Part shown: positions 1-10,992 of the stretch, piece by piece
How the letters are laid out: each line of letters starts with the position of its first letter
How positions within the stretch are numbered: the stretch's first letter is position 1
Assembly (NCBI GenBank): GCA_018398585.1
Contig: JAGTTD010000015.1
Coordinates: forward strand, 2,361,001 to 2,425,000
DNA length: 64,000 nucleotides
Direction: 5' to 3'
DNA from: Simmondsia chinensis
Taxonomy: Eukaryota; Streptophyta; Magnoliopsida; Caryophyllales; Simmondsiaceae
The notes under the pieces: model-generated
What the model saw: the letters and a program-made list of their open reading frames with translations, nothing else
The model's database searches: none
What the model was told of the DNA's origin: nothing
Position numbers and translations under genes: made by a program

Positions 1-158
1 CAATAGTAAATTAAATTTAAGTTAATGACGTAATGTCTATTACCTCTTCTGTACCTTGGTTATCGTGAAGCAACACCTGATCCTGAGATCCAAACGAATC
101 GGCTCCACTATCCATTACCCAAGGAAAGAGAAGTGGGGGAGTACTGTTGGCACCATCC

Positions 159-320
159 TTAATTGCATGATTGTGATGGCATTTTTCTCAATTACATGTA
201 TATGAACTTAAATTTGTAGAGTCATACTTCATCTCACAACGGTAAACTAATAGAAAATTTTTGTTTCCGTCACTATAGTTAATTGCACGATTGTGATGGC
301 GTTTTTCTCAGCTTCATGTA
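159..320. repeat. Pair of 42-bp direct repeats
   Basis: Bases 159-200 and 279-320 are near-identical direct repeats sharing the core ATTGTGATGGC, about 78 bp apart. No coding potential or known element is recognised. They may be a local duplication or part of an unidentified repeat. The rest of 1-158 shows nothing I can name. Confidence 0.55.
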
Positions 321-1080
321 GTGTTTTCAAACCTCTATCTTCTCTTTTCATTTCAAGTACCTTTCATCACGTTATTCGTAAACAGATACCTAATTCTATT
401 ATCAAAAGATCAACCAAAATAAAGAAAGCCCGAATTACAATCTACAGTAAAACATCAGAAACCAAATAGTACAAAGGACCCAACTTTTGTAACAAAATAC
501 AAGACGACCCAATTTTAAGAAAATAAACACACATTGGAAGAAATAAAAGACGACGATAAAGCCGAAAGTGTGCACTTTTTCTAGTTGACTATGCTAACAC
601 CATCCAATATGAGGTAGTTGACAACACAAACAAGAGAATATGCCTTTGAAATTTCAATTTTTTATCACATTTTTTTTTAAATAAGTATTTCTGTTTTTGA
701 AATAATTACAAAAGTGAGGATGCTAAAAAATTTTCTAAGTAAAGAGCACTTACCATTGATGGTGGATTTGCTGAACTATAACTCCACCTATAGATACAAA
801 ATTAAATAAATAAGCCTTAAACTCGGGTTGTATTTGAGTTAGTCAACTTGCATAACTTTTTGTTAATAATTAGCGAGAAAGTCGTAGTACAAAACAAGCA
901 AGTTGTATGAGCGAGATCCGAGTCAACCCGTATAAAAATGGGGATAAAAAAGAAACGACAACAAGAAACATCTCTTTTTTAAGTCTAAATAGTTAAAGGT
1001 TCAGGATTGTTTTTTGTATGCCGATACTCTAGATCATTATAACAACTATAAAAGATATGGAATTGGGAAATTAAATGCAG
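321..1080. other. Non-coding, with a minus-strand L1-like 3' end remnant
   Basis: No gene is visible. Around 858-985 the minus strand reads like the L1-type LINE 3' end seen elsewhere in this window (GACTTT..TCGCTAATTATT, compare 12830-12878 and 39700-39745), so a short 5'-truncated LINE remnant is likely. The remainder is AT-rich with no motif I can support. Confidence 0.35.
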
Positions 1081-1315
1081 CATTCACAATGCCCTAAGGA
1101 CTTCTGCGTAAGTAGGGTCTGGGGGGTGAATGTACGCAGCCTTCCCCCTTCAGGGTAGCACCCAGAAGGGAGGCTATTTCTGAAAACCCTCAACCTGAGG
1201 GGTGTAACACGAGGACTTCCCAGGAGATCACCTATTTTGGTATTACTCTCTCCCAAGCACGATTAATTTCGGAGTTCTAATGGAATTCGTTGCTTGCTTG
1301 TTGGTACCCTCTTAG
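1081..1315 (-). mobile_element. 5S rRNA-headed SINE (copy 1)
   Basis: On the minus strand the element starts near 1315 with CTAAGAGGGTACC, passes through an almost complete 5S rRNA sequence (AGAACTCCGAAATTAA, then GTCCTCGTGTTACACCCCTC) and joins directly to the RTE-LINE-type 3' domain (GGCTGCGTACATTC, CAGACCCTACTTACGC). It ends CATTGTGAATG near 1081. No clean target-site duplication was found. The 5S internal promoter region is largely preserved. Confidence 0.9.
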
Positions 1316-2235
1316 GTTGGGAAGTAAAATTAAGAACATTGAAATTTATGCAGTTTAATCGAAGCCTACATCACAGAGGGGAGCACAATAATTCCACTAT
1401 ATCATTGAAAGATTACATGGGACGTTTTAACTCTCAACGCTTTCTCAACACTAATGTTAACATATACAGCTCTAGTGTATATATAAAGTCTCTCATACTA
1501 AAATCCTAGTGTATCAAGGACCTAAATAAAATTGGCTCAATCCTTTACCTTATAAATAAGGCCCAATACAATCAAACTTCACATATAATCCAATATTTAG
1601 AAACTAAAATCATATTTTAGAAATAATTTTTCTTATTTTCAGTTTACTATTTTCAAATTTTCAAATTTTAGTGAAAATCGTGAGATAGATGGCCAAGCTT
1701 TGGTATCACCTACCAAAATATGACAAACTAAAACCGAAAAAATCAAACCTATCTTTTCGACATTATGTTACTCTCTTTTAGCAGATTAATCAATTCGCTC
1801 CGTGTTTACTGAACTCACTTCATTACCAAAAAGAACCCAAATCAATAGATCAATAACAATTTTTACCGTCAACAGAAACCATATTACACCAATTCTACGT
1901 CAAATTTGACCCGACTAATTTCGGTCCGAGCAGTTAAAGTTGCATATTTATAATTATGATGGGCATAATCAATCAAATTTATACACATTAAATTCAAGAA
2001 ACTTATGAACAAAGTGAAATATATCAATTATAAATCATTAGCCATTATGACCAAAAATTGGTACTTTTACTGCTCATTGTAGGGCCCTAGAAAATGCCAT
2101 TGTCAAATTTTTCAATAGGTACATATCCACGTGTCACAACACTGTAGAGCAAAGCATATTTAAGAGTCAATAATTCAATTATCATTCACCCAATGGCTAC
2201 CCATTGTTCTAATCCGTTCATTATGTTTATACGAG
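1316..2235. other. AT-rich intergenic DNA
   Basis: Short reading frames only. No gene, RNA or named repeat could be supported here. Confidence 0.5.
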
Positions 2236-2838
2236 ATTTGGTAACATAAATTTTTAGTCTATAAATTTTATAAAATAATTTTTAGTTTATAAATTTAGTG
2301 AAATAATATTTTATTCTAATTGTCGTTGAATATTTAACAGAAATTTATAACATGGGCCAAGATATCTTTATTAAAAATATTTTTATATTGAATAAAAAAT
2401 ATAAATAAATAAAAATCTCCTTTTCTTCTTCTCTCTCCTCCTCCTCTCCGCCGTCATTGCAGCCTTCGCTGAAAACTACGGTTGGGGTTGAAGAGAAGGT
2501 TGGGGTAGAGAGAGAAGCGTATGAGACGGCGGTAGGAATTGCGGGAGAAAGAGAGTTGGAAAGTACAGATGGGGGTTGGGGCGGAGAGCACCGTCAGCTC
2601 CGACTCCAAAGTCGGCGAAAACGACGGCGGTGGTGGAGAGGAGGAGGAGATAGAAGAATAAGAGGGGATTTTTATTTACTTTTTTTTTATTTAGTATAAA
2701 AATATTTTTAGTAAGAATATTTTGGCCATTTTGTAAATTTCTGTAAAAGATTTAATAGCAGTTAGACTGGAATATTATAAACATGTAGACTAAAAAATTA
2801 TTTCACTAAACCTCATGGTACTAATATGTAATTTACCC
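2236..2838. mobile_element. MULE-like TIR element with GC-rich core (Pack-MULE candidate)
   Basis: Left (about 2240-2450) and right (about 2640-2838) arms are inverted repeats of roughly 200 bp. The shared stretches include AGTGAAATAAT, AGAAATTTA and ATTTTTATA, and the arms extend into TCTCCTCCTCCTCTCC. Between them is a 200-bp purine-rich, GC-rich segment that contrasts sharply with the AT-rich arms. An 80-codon frame through it (2457-2699) is low-complexity and is not called a gene. The right end abuts the TRIM element at 2839. No duplication could be verified. Confidence 0.55.
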
Positions 2839-3114
2839 TAAAATTATTCTTAAACTTTCACTCGTTAGCTTAAACTTTTAGAATAACTGGTTCAATGACA
2901 TGGTATCAAACCTTGTTGACCAAAAAGTCATGAGTTTATATCCCACAACCCTTCTAAATATTAATATATTTTAAGTACAGGGTACAAGAAGGTTTATGCA
3001 TTATTCATGTTTCAAGCTCAATAAGCATATGCGTGAAGGAGCATGTTAGAGTGTAAAATCGTTCTTAGATCTCACCCATCAATTTTAACTTTTGTAATAG
3101 TTGGTTCCTTGACA
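2839..3114 (+). mobile_element. Miniature LTR element (TRIM/SMART-like, copy 1)
   Basis: The 3' LTR is 3044-3114 (71 bp, TGTTAGAGTG...CCTTGACA). The 5' LTR (2839-2900) has lost its first bases, or they are merged with the preceding element. A primer-binding-site-like TGGTATCAAACC follows at 2901, similar to the initiator tRNA-Met complement TGGTATCAGAGC. The internal region is about 140 bp with no coding capacity. It is the same family as 12937-13486 and 62371-62606. Confidence 0.75.
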
Positions 3115-3126
3115 TATTAAAAGTGT

Positions 3127-3255
3127 CAGCTAATTCAACTGATAAAGTCTTTGAGAGGCTGTGTCTCAGGCCTAAGATCGAATTCTACGGTCATCATATG
3201 GAGAAGGGTTAAATGAATTTAGGGAAGGCTACCCCCTTATACAATCCACGTGGCT
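3127..3255 (+). mobile_element. tRNA-derived SINE-like fragment
   Basis: The segment CAGCTAATTCAACTGATAAAG followed by a GATCGAATTCT block about 40 bp later resembles spaced pol III A and B boxes. A similar segment occurs at 28118-28240. The ends are not defined and no duplication was seen. Confidence 0.35.
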
Positions 3256-4003
3256 TTCTAATTATATGTAAAATAATATCTTTGTTGAATCGATAAAATG
3301 GAAAGTTAATTGTTCTTTCTATTGGAAAATTTTTTGTCTTAATTCTGTTATTTTTTAAAAATAATTTCATAACTTTAAACAACTATAATTGTAGAAAATA
3401 TTTTTGTCCATTAAGGATTAATTGACTTTCTCTCGATGAAAGGCGAGGATAATATTTTCCTTCATAAAGGAGAAAACGTATTTTAGTAATCTCACGTCTT
3501 ATTTCTTACTTCAACCTCAACTTGACCGAAAGTAAACCTTACCCAGATATATACTATAAAATTATTTTCTTTAATTAGAAAGATAATTTTTTTTTTTAAA
3601 TTTAAACTGAAAATATTATGAAAATTTTTTGATACTAAAGTATTTTCCTTTGAACCAAACAAACCCTCGGCTCAAAAAATTTTAGGTGGTGTTGGAAAAT
3701 ATTATCCCCATTTTTAAGGAAAAACATTATTTTTAGTTTGCCAACTTTACCTCGATATATATACACACGCTAAAATAGAAGGCAATTTCGAAAAAAGAAT
3801 GTTTCAAATGTTTTGTCTCCATGGTACATCAAGACGGGGGAGTAAATAAGGATAATAATCGGATTAAAGTGGGATGACATAAGTAAAAAATGACAGCAAC
3901 ACTATGCGATAAAAAACTTCCGCTAAAGTTGAGACCGGATATGTCATTCCAAGGTAAGGCATATTAGATATTAATTTTTGACAATTTTCATTTGTCTACC
4001 TCT
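3256..4003. other. AT-rich intergenic DNA
   Basis: No gene is visible. Patches such as GAAAATTTTTTG and their complements suggest decayed MITEs, but no boundaries can be set. Confidence 0.4.
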
Positions 4004-4012
4004 TACTTAAAA

Positions 4013-4551
4013 GGGTTATTTATATTTTAGTACCTTGATATTTTTGAAAATAATAAAAATAATCCTGACATTTTTGAATTATTAAAAAGACCTCTAAGTT
4101 TTTGTCGCATTAATAAAAAGGCCCCTCACAAGTGTGATGACGTCATTTTTCATTGATAGAGCTAACGTGGCAATTGCTTTTTATTAATGCTATAAGAAAA
4201 TGATCTAAAGTACGCTACAACACCTTTATTCTTACTTTATAAGCACGAAATTCAAGATGTTATACTATGTAGAAGCTACCTGTTTTCGCTTAATTTGTTA
4301 GAAAATATAATTATTATAGAGTACTTTTGTTATTTTAGTATGGTAATAATAAAACTATAGCTACTACGCCAAGTTTGTCGACTATAAATGACATTATATG
4401 TTAGAGATTGACCTTTTTATTAATGCAACAAAAACTTGGGGGTCTTTTTATTAATATGACAAAAATTTATGGGCCTTTTTAATGATTCAAAAAGGTCAGG
4501 ATCCTTTTTAATATTTTTAAAACCATCAGGGTACTAAAATGTAAATAACCC
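4013..4551. mobile_element. MULE-type MITE with long TIRs and perfect 9-bp TSD
   Basis: The ends are inverted repeats of more than 100 bp (left begins GGGTTATTTATATTTTAGTA; the right arm, complemented, begins GGGTTATTTACATTTTAGTA). The element is flanked by the identical 9-mer TACTTAAAA at 4004-4012 and 4552-4560. A 9-bp duplication with long terminal inverted repeats is typical of Mutator-like elements. It is non-autonomous: no transposase frame is present. Confidence 0.88.
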
Positions 4552-4568
4552 TACTTAAAAGTAAGTAG

Positions 4569-4845
4569 TGTTAAGAGTATAAAACCAATCTTGGGCCTCC
4601 CCCTATCAGTCTAAGCTTTTGGAAAAGTTTGTTCTTTTACGTGATATCAAAGTCTTATTAACCAAGAGATCACGAGTTCGAATTCTAAGAACACCCACTT
4701 TCAATATGAATATAATTTAAGCACAAAGTATAAGGTAGGCCTGTGCAATATCTATACTTCAAACCAAATGGGCATTTGCATGAGGGAACATATTAGAGTA
4801 TAAAACTAATTTCGAACCTTTACCTATCAGCTTAAACTTTTCATG
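4569..4845 (+). mobile_element. Miniature LTR element (TRIM/SMART-like, copy 2)
   Basis: The 5' LTR is 4569-4641 (TGTTAAGAGTATAAAACC...). The primer-site-like TGATATCAAAGTC begins at 4642. The purine-rich TGAGGGAACA precedes the 3' LTR at 4791, whose last part is diverged or missing. No coding capacity. It lies 17 bp from the MULE MITE. Confidence 0.72.
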
Positions 4846-5595
4846 ATATACTAAGGTTAATTACCTAACATAAACTGACTTTTCAAATATACATCGTGCT
4901 TCATGCATATCAAGGGTTATTATAAGCATATATTATAAAGATGCCCTTCTTTACAAAGTTTTTAATAATACTCTTTTAATGTTTCTATTATACAACAAAA
5001 TAAACTTTTTGAATCACGGCCTACTCTAAGGTTACCAAAATTACGTGTTTTAGATCACTAACACTTCCTATAAAAAAATACATTCGGTGGGAAAAAGTGT
5101 GTTAATGTTGACTAATTAATCATTAAAACCTGGCGAATGATACTGTATCTATATGTATTCAATTTATACATATAATTTTATATTTAATTTTACATGATAC
5201 AAAACCTATTTTTCTAATTTTAGAAAATAGTATTTTTTTAGGAAAAAATAGTTTTTCTAGATTTATGTACGGTATTTGGCCCGGAAGAAAATTACTTTTA
5301 TTTAGAAAAAAGGTTATTTTTTCTACTTTTATATAGAAATAAGAAAATAGATGCTTATCGTTTAAAATAGAAACAAAGCCGAAAATTTAAAACTAAAATT
5401 TCTAGATAAATATAGCCTTTTGAAAATAATTTTTACAAGATTATTCCTGTAAAAAGTGCTTCTAAAAGAAGAAATTTGCTACAATTTGGTTAAACTTGTC
5501 CTGCTATCTTATATTAAAAATTAAAAATTTAATATTATTTTTTTTTGTTCAACTTGGATACATGATTAGATACTTAAATTAGATGAAAAAAATTA
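4846..5595. other. AT-rich DNA, no gene
   Basis: Imperfect inverted AT-rich stretches around 5200-5460 suggest another decayed MITE. No boundaries or coding sequence can be supported. Confidence 0.4.
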
Positions 5596-5983
5596 GGGTT
5601 ATTTACGTTAAAAGTTCCTGTATTTTATTTATTATATCAATTTAGTCTTTGTACTTTTATTTGCATTAATTTAGTCACTGAATAATTTAAAATGTGTTAA
5701 TTTAGTCATTTGGTCAAATTTAACTTAAGTTATTGACGTAATTTTAAACGAAAAAATTATATTAGATGCAAGTAACTTATTATAAATTTATTCATTTATT
5801 CAATTAAGCCCAATTCGTAGCCGAACCATTAAAAGTTTTATTAAAAGACTTAACATAAAATTTTTTCTAAGTATCAAATTGATATATTTTAAATTATACT
5901 GAGATTAAATTAAAATAATTAAAAATATAAGAATTAAATTGACATAATAAATAAAGTATAAAATTTTTTAGCATAAATAACCC
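5596..5983. mobile_element. MITE (GGGTTATTTACG family), probable 9-bp TSD
   Basis: Terminal inverted repeats of about 50 bp (left GGGTTATTTACGTTAAAAGT; right end GCATAAATAACCC). Flanks are AAAAAATTA (5587-5595) and AAAAAATGA (5984-5992), a 9-bp duplication with one change, again MULE-like. Related copies are 10663-10992, 19791-20173 and the partial 33995-34179. Confidence 0.75.
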
Positions 5984-6311
5984 AAAAAATGATATATAAG
6001 TAACATTTTCTAATTCATGTGGTGAAGTGGGGGTCACTATTTTGTTTGCAAGATCCAATTTTTTAAAGAGAATTTAAATATAAAAAAAAAGGAAATTGGA
6101 GAATTTGCGGAAAGAAAAAGTAAAGTCCACTTACACCACTTGGTTTGTGGCACATGGGAATTTTCTACTATCAAAAATATTAAATTTATTTAATTTAAAT
6201 ATTAATTTATATATTACATAACACCAAATTATAAAAAAATAATATTAGAATATTGTTTATGAAATAATGACTTTTTATTATATATATCAATAAATTTGCT
6301 TTAATTTTGTC

Positions 6312-6577
6312 AATTTCTTTTTGATAATTAGCAACATGGTTGCATTATAAAACGGGTAACTTGTACAAATGAGGGTACAAACAACCCGAAAAAGTGAGGA
6401 CCAAGAGTAAATACAAAAGAAGTTAAAACAAAATAAGAAAATAAGACAAAAACAGAACGCAAAAACAAACGGGAAGGAAAGAATCTAACGAGTACTATAG
6501 GTATATAATACCACAAGTTGAGACGGGCCATGGATATGGAGGAACGATCGACTGTACCAAAATAGGATTTGAGTTTA
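6312..6577 (-). mobile_element. 5'-truncated L1-type LINE with 18-bp TSD
   Basis: A perfect 18-bp direct repeat (ATTTGCTTTAATTTTGTC) flanks the segment at 6294-6311 and 6578-6595. On the minus strand it ends GCTAATTATCAAAAAG, the A-rich 3' end shared with other L1-like remnants here. Only about 266 bp were inserted, so the copy is strongly 5'-truncated and non-coding. Confidence 0.8.
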
Positions 6578-6595
6578 ATTTGCTTTAATTTTGTC

Positions 6596-7044
6596 CAATA
6601 AGCGCAAGATGAAAGAGCAAGCTAAGCGGGAGCTACAAGATTTCTTTAAAGACTTGTCACCCGGGAACAGCGCGAAAAGATTAGTGAAGGGCTCTGGCAA
6701 ACAAAAACGGGGAATCTAATGAAAATGGGCGATAGTGTTAATCAAGTCGGTAAGATCCTTGATGCGGAGTAGACTAGGGCTAGGTTTTGACGGCTATAAT
6801 TTACTTATGCTGAGTGCTTTGCTTCGATAGATTAAGGGCTTGACTATCCGATATTCATGTCTTTTATTTTATCATGTCCCCATGGTAGTGTTTGAGGCTC
6901 TTAGTGCTTATCCTTTTTGCTTGTATCCCTGTCTGTTCTATTTACTGTTGATTTAATTCTTGTCTTTGGACGGGTTGATTCAAAGCTCGTTTGTTCGTGT
7001 TGCTTGTAATGTATGGCAACTCTGTCGCTATTTATTGAAAAAAA
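6596..7044 (+). mobile_element. Probable L1-like LINE 3' remnant
   Basis: The end of this block (about 6985-7044) reads GCTCGTTTGTTCGTGTTGC, then ACTCTGTCGCTATTTATTG and an A-run, matching the L1 3' ends at 12800-12880 and 39680-39745. The upstream boundary is unknown and the frame is broken. Confidence 0.4.
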
Positions 7045-7225
7045 CTCATGATCTTAAACTTTTGAAACAATTAGTTTTTTAACATAATATTAGAGTCTTG
7101 TAGACCAAAAGATCATGAGTTCGAATCCCAACAACCCTTTTCAATATTAATATAATTTAAATACGAAATATAAATTTTTACAATATTCACACTTCAAATC
7201 GAGCGTGCATTCATAAAGTGGAAGT
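7045..7225 (+). mobile_element. Truncated miniature LTR element (copy 3)
   Basis: This holds the end of a 5' LTR (7045-7084), a decayed primer site (TAATATTAGAGTC at 7085) and the family's internal region to about 7225. The 3' LTR is missing. Confidence 0.6.
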
Positions 7226-7457
7226 GGGTATTGCCTCTTCATACATCCGTGGAACTATCAAGCCAACTCAACACTTTGAATTATGACATCTATGATCATT
7301 TCAAGAGGCACCTACTTTCCCAATATTACTAATAATAAATCATTAGACTATAAATATATATAACATAATATTATTATCAAGATAAAAATATTAATATCAT
7401 AATAATTTAAAAAAAATGTATTTCATGTTATATCATCACTTTAGGGTTCATTTATCA

Positions 7458-7725
7458 GACACTAATGCACCGGATTCCATTAGAACTCCGAAGTTAAGCG
7501 TGCTTGGTCGAGAGTAGTATCAAGATGAGTGACCTCTTGAAAAGTCCTCGTATTGCCAATACTATAAGGTTGGGATCCTCAAAAATAACCTCTCAGCAGG
7601 GTTACACCTTGAAGGGATAAGGCTATATATATCCACTCTCCAGACCCTACTTAAACCGGAGTTCTTGAGACACTGAGTTTATTGTTATTATTATTATTAT
7701 TATATTATTATTATTACTTTAATAA
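7458..7725 (+). mobile_element. 5S rRNA-headed SINE (copy 2)
   Basis: Its head keeps ACACTAATGCACCGGATTCC, closer to genuine plant 5S rRNA than other copies. The 5S body is followed by AGGTTGGGATCCTC and the LINE-type 3' domain. The tail has become an ATT/TTA microsatellite (7681-7725). No duplication was identified. Confidence 0.88.
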
Positions 7726-8335
7726 TAATATTTTTTATCCTGACTGACGGGATGCCCATGGACAATAATTTAAAAAAAAAGAAGAGGTATGCATTATGGG
7801 GTTCACTGTTGGATGCCAATAAGCTGCTTCCATCTGTCCATCAACATCACTTCTTCAGATTCGAGATATTGATGCTAATTTCGACTTTAAAACCTACATA
7901 TTCATGATAATTTTTTTTACTATATAAGTTAATATATGTGTTACATATAACATAAATGTCAAAATTAGATCTGAACTAAAAGTACGAAGAACAGAGAGAA
8001 AGAGAAATAATAACGTGAAGGCTGGAGGTTTACGTGAAAAACCCTTAAAATGAGGGGAAAATCGCGGAAGAAAGTACGAGAGTTTTCACTATATGAGATG
8101 AAGGATATAAGCTTATACCCGTAGAAGCCTTATAATGAGAATAAATAGGGCAGAAAACAAACTCTTGCCGAAAAAAGTAATACTGGGTTGGCCTCAAAAT
8201 AAAGGTTCCTTCGCCCCACTATAGATCTTCATTTTTATTATATTATGTATTCTATAATAATGCAGAGTATTGTCTGTATTATATTTTAGGATGTTTGTGC
8301 TGCTATTATACTCACATATTGTATTTTGTACTCAT
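7726..8335. other. Intergenic DNA without recognisable gene
   Basis: Nothing beyond short unconnected frames. A purine-rich stretch at 7980-8100 is unremarkable. Confidence 0.4.
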
Positions 8336-8350
8336 GGTATATATAGCCTT

Positions 8351-8576
8351 TGCCAAAGAGAGTAGAACACGTTATTACCGGATCTCATTAGAACTCTGAA
8401 GTTAAGGGTGCTTGGATGAGAGCAGTACCAAGATAGGTGATCTCCTGGGAAGTCCTCACCCTTAGGTTGGGGGAACAATCTCTATTCAGGGGTAATACCC
8501 TGAAGGGGGAAGCTGCGTACATCCGCTCCTCAGACCCTACTTAGACGGGAGCCTTTAGGACACTGGGTATGTTGTT
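8351..8576 (+). mobile_element. 5S rRNA-headed SINE (copy 3) with TSD
   Basis: The insert begins TGCCAAAGAGAGTA, continues with the 5S body (ATTAGAACTCTGAAGTTAAG) and the shared 3' domain (AAGCTGCGTACATCCGC), and ends CACTGGGTATGTTGTT. It is flanked by GGTATATATAGCCTT (8336-8350) and GGTATATATAGCCCTT (8577-8592), showing retrotransposition as one unit from the first base of the 5S-like head. Confidence 0.93.
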
Positions 8577-8718
8577 GGTATATATAGCCCTTAGTAATCC
8601 TTATGTTTTTCCCTAAATCAACAATTTTCAAATAGAGACTTAAATTCGAGATACAACACAACAACAAATTAGTGTATTTAGATAATATGAAATCTATATA
8701 TCCCACAACGTGAATATC

Positions 8719-8984
8719 AAATAAGAGTATAAAACTATTCCTGGATATATTTCCCATCAACTTAAGTTCTTAAGAAAGTTATTTCTTTAACATAATATTA
8801 TCAGAACATTAGAGGTCACAAGTTCGAATCTCAATCGTCCTCACATCTAATATCAACATAATTTAAACATAAGGTATAAGGTGACATGTGCATTGTCCAC
8901 TCTTCAAACTCAAGTGACATTTGCATTTGGGGGGACATTTAGAGAATAAAATTATTCCTAAGCATTCACTCATCAGCTTAAACT
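8719..8984 (+). mobile_element. Miniature LTR element (copy 4), 3' LTR cut by LINE
   Basis: The 5' LTR ends at 8792. The decayed primer site TAATATTATCAGAAC follows. The purine run GGGGGGACA precedes the 3' LTR at 8938. The 3' LTR breaks off near 8984, where the RTE LINE fragment begins. Confidence 0.7.
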
Positions 8985-9410
8985 TAATGCTAGATGGCTT
9001 TAGATAGAGCCCAATGGAGGGCTAGCATAGGAGTAGCAAATGTAGCGAAGTACAGTAGGGTAATCCAGGTTTTGTGCTATCTCTAGCGTTCTAGACCTTT
9101 AGGGTAGTCCAGATTCGGCGCGCTTATGTGTGATCTAAGCTCGGGATTGACTAGCTATTCATTGGCTTATTTGCGATCTGCTATGTCTTTGCCTTTTTTT
9201 GCCTAGCTTTGCCTTGCTTATATGCTTTTTGGCCCTCGTGCTCCCAGGTTGTCAGGCTTCATTGCTGCTAACAAGCTTTTCATGTTGGGGGTCCTTGGAA
9301 ACAACCCCCCTTCTGAGTAGCCGCCAAAGGGGGAAAGCTGCGTACATCTATCCCCCCAGACCTTGGTTATGCGGGAGCCCTTGAGGCATTGGGTTGTTGT
9401 TGTTGTTGTT
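8985..9410 (+). mobile_element. RTE-type LINE, 5'-truncated 3' end
   Basis: From 8994 the frame reads MALDRAQWRASIGVANVAKY, the conserved C-terminus of plant RTE reverse transcriptases. It continues through a 3' UTR, the domain shared with the 5S-headed SINEs (TTGGGGGTCCTTGGAAACAA, AGCTGCGTACATC) and a (GTT)n tail at 9393-9410. It shows the LINE origin of the SINE 3' half. Confidence 0.85.
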
Positions 9411-10031
9411 ATAATTGTAGATCTGACCTTATCTAGATTGGGTTACACTTATACTATCATCTATTTATTCTTCTATATATGCAATTGCAGACTACCTATT
9501 TAGGTATGCTACACAAACGTAAAGTTTCACATGATATTAGAGCAAATTTGAAATCCTAACTCTAAAAATAAGCTTCCCTCCAAACTCTAACCCTAAGTGG
9601 TGGCATTCCAACTGCTGCCTTATCTAGCGGTGCCACCAGCATCATTACCCCCTCCCCTTCTTCCCTATCGGTTTAGGGTTTTCACAATGACAGCAAGAGA
9701 TTCCTCTTCTTCCCAATTCCAATCACCGGCACCCTGCCCCTTGTCCACATCACCAGTGAACTCCCCCCATCTCCGCTACTCCTCTTCCCGGTCGTCCACC
9801 TGTTCCCCTTCCCTAATTTAGTTCTGTTCTTGCTTCTCTTCCATCATCCGCGTTCACCCAGAGTCTCGATAGTTGGGCTCTATGCCTAACTCTAATACCA
9901 TTTTAAAGAATATCGAGCCCAACCCCACCGAAAATTTCAGCTACTCAAGAACTGATTTCCTCACCATGCATATTCTTATATATGTTCTGTTACGTGCCTA
10001 CTTAATAGAGTCAACTCATACAGAATCCACA
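9411..10031. other. Possible fragments of LTR retroelement ends
   Basis: Two motifs resemble primer-binding sites: CATGATATTAGAGCA near 9530 (plus) and TGGTATTAGAGTT near 9890-9902 (minus). A C-rich, P/S-rich 74-codon frame (9597-9821) lies between, but nothing identifies it as a host gene. I treat this as decayed LTR-element sequence with low confidence. Confidence 0.3.
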
Positions 10032-10054
10032 TTTAATGTGTACAACTATATAAA

Positions 10055-10287
10055 GCAACATTTTCAGTGTTTCAAGGGCTCCCGCTTAAGCAGGGTCAGG
10101 GAGGTGGATGTACGCAGACTTCCCCCTTAAGAGTGCTACCCTGAAAAGAGGCTGCTTCCAAATACCCCCAGCCTGAGGGGTGAGGACTTCCTAGGAGGTC
10201 ACCCATCTTGGTACTATTTCCGCCCAAGCACGCTTAATTTCGAAGTTCTAATGGAATCCGGTGCTTGCCTGTTGGTACCCTCTTTGG
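10055..10287 (-). mobile_element. 5S rRNA-headed SINE (copy 4) with 23-bp TSD
   Basis: Direct repeats at 10032-10054 and 10288-10310 agree at 21 of 23 positions and bound the element exactly. On the minus strand it starts CCAAAGAGGGTACCAACAGG, contains the 5S body and the LINE-type domain, and ends CACTGAAAATGTTGC. This copy defines the family's 5' end well. Confidence 0.93.
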
Positions 10288-10310
10288 TTTAATATGTACA
10301 ACTACATAAA

Positions 10311-10662
10311 ATAATGATTGTAATATAATTTTTATTATTTAATTATTTTCATAATATATATATTTAAATGTATAAAAATATACTTCGTTCTGTAGTGGGG
10401 CGGCGGCTATGCTGATTCCCACTCGGTATGTGGGTGATGCTGTGGCATTACTATTTACTAATATCAGTTTCAATGTTGATCACTATTTTTTTTAATTTTT
10501 TTTAATTGATGAGGTGATCAATAGAAAGGGGAAGACGTCTCGAATCTGAGATCCCGAGGATGGTTCAAAGCATCCCCAACTATTGGAACACAAGGGTGTC
10601 GGGTATGTCGATGAGTATAATCTAAATAAAGTCCCTAAATTCATTCACAATATAAAAAAAAA
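10311..10662. other. Intergenic DNA, nothing recognised
   Basis: AT-rich with a short GC-rich patch near 10390-10450. No gene or repeat could be assigned. Confidence 0.4.
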
Positions 10663-10992
10663 GGTCTTATGTAGGTCAAAAGTCCATGTACTTTATCTAT
10701 TGTGTCAATTTAATCGATGTACTGTTAATTGTGTCAATTTAGCCCTGTACAATTTAAAATGGGTCAATTTGGTTTAGTTTTTAATAAAATTTTTAATTGT
10801 TCGGCTACGAGTTGGGATAAATTGAGTAAACAGATGAATTTATAATAAGTTACTTGCATCTAATATAATTTTGCCGTTACGTCATTCACTTAACTTGAAT
10901 TTGACCGAAGGACTAAATTTACACATTTTGGATTGTTCAGGGACTAATTTGATATAATGGGCAAAGTACATGGACTTTTGACGTAAATAATC
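10663..10992. mobile_element. MITE (GGGTTATTTACG family), second copy
   Basis: Inverted ends share TCAAAAGTCCATGTACTTTA and its complement (TACATGGACTTTTGACGTAA at the right). It is the same family as 5596-5983. The flanking duplication is not clear. Confidence 0.65.

Noticed and set aside
2457..2699. 80-codon frame as a gene
   Set aside because: Low-complexity composition inside an inverted-repeat element; no family resemblance.
7458..8576. Cassandra TRIM elements, which also contain 5S sequence
   Set aside because: No paired LTRs, primer site or 5-bp duplications surround the 5S part. The duplications are 15-23 bp and the tail is LINE-like.
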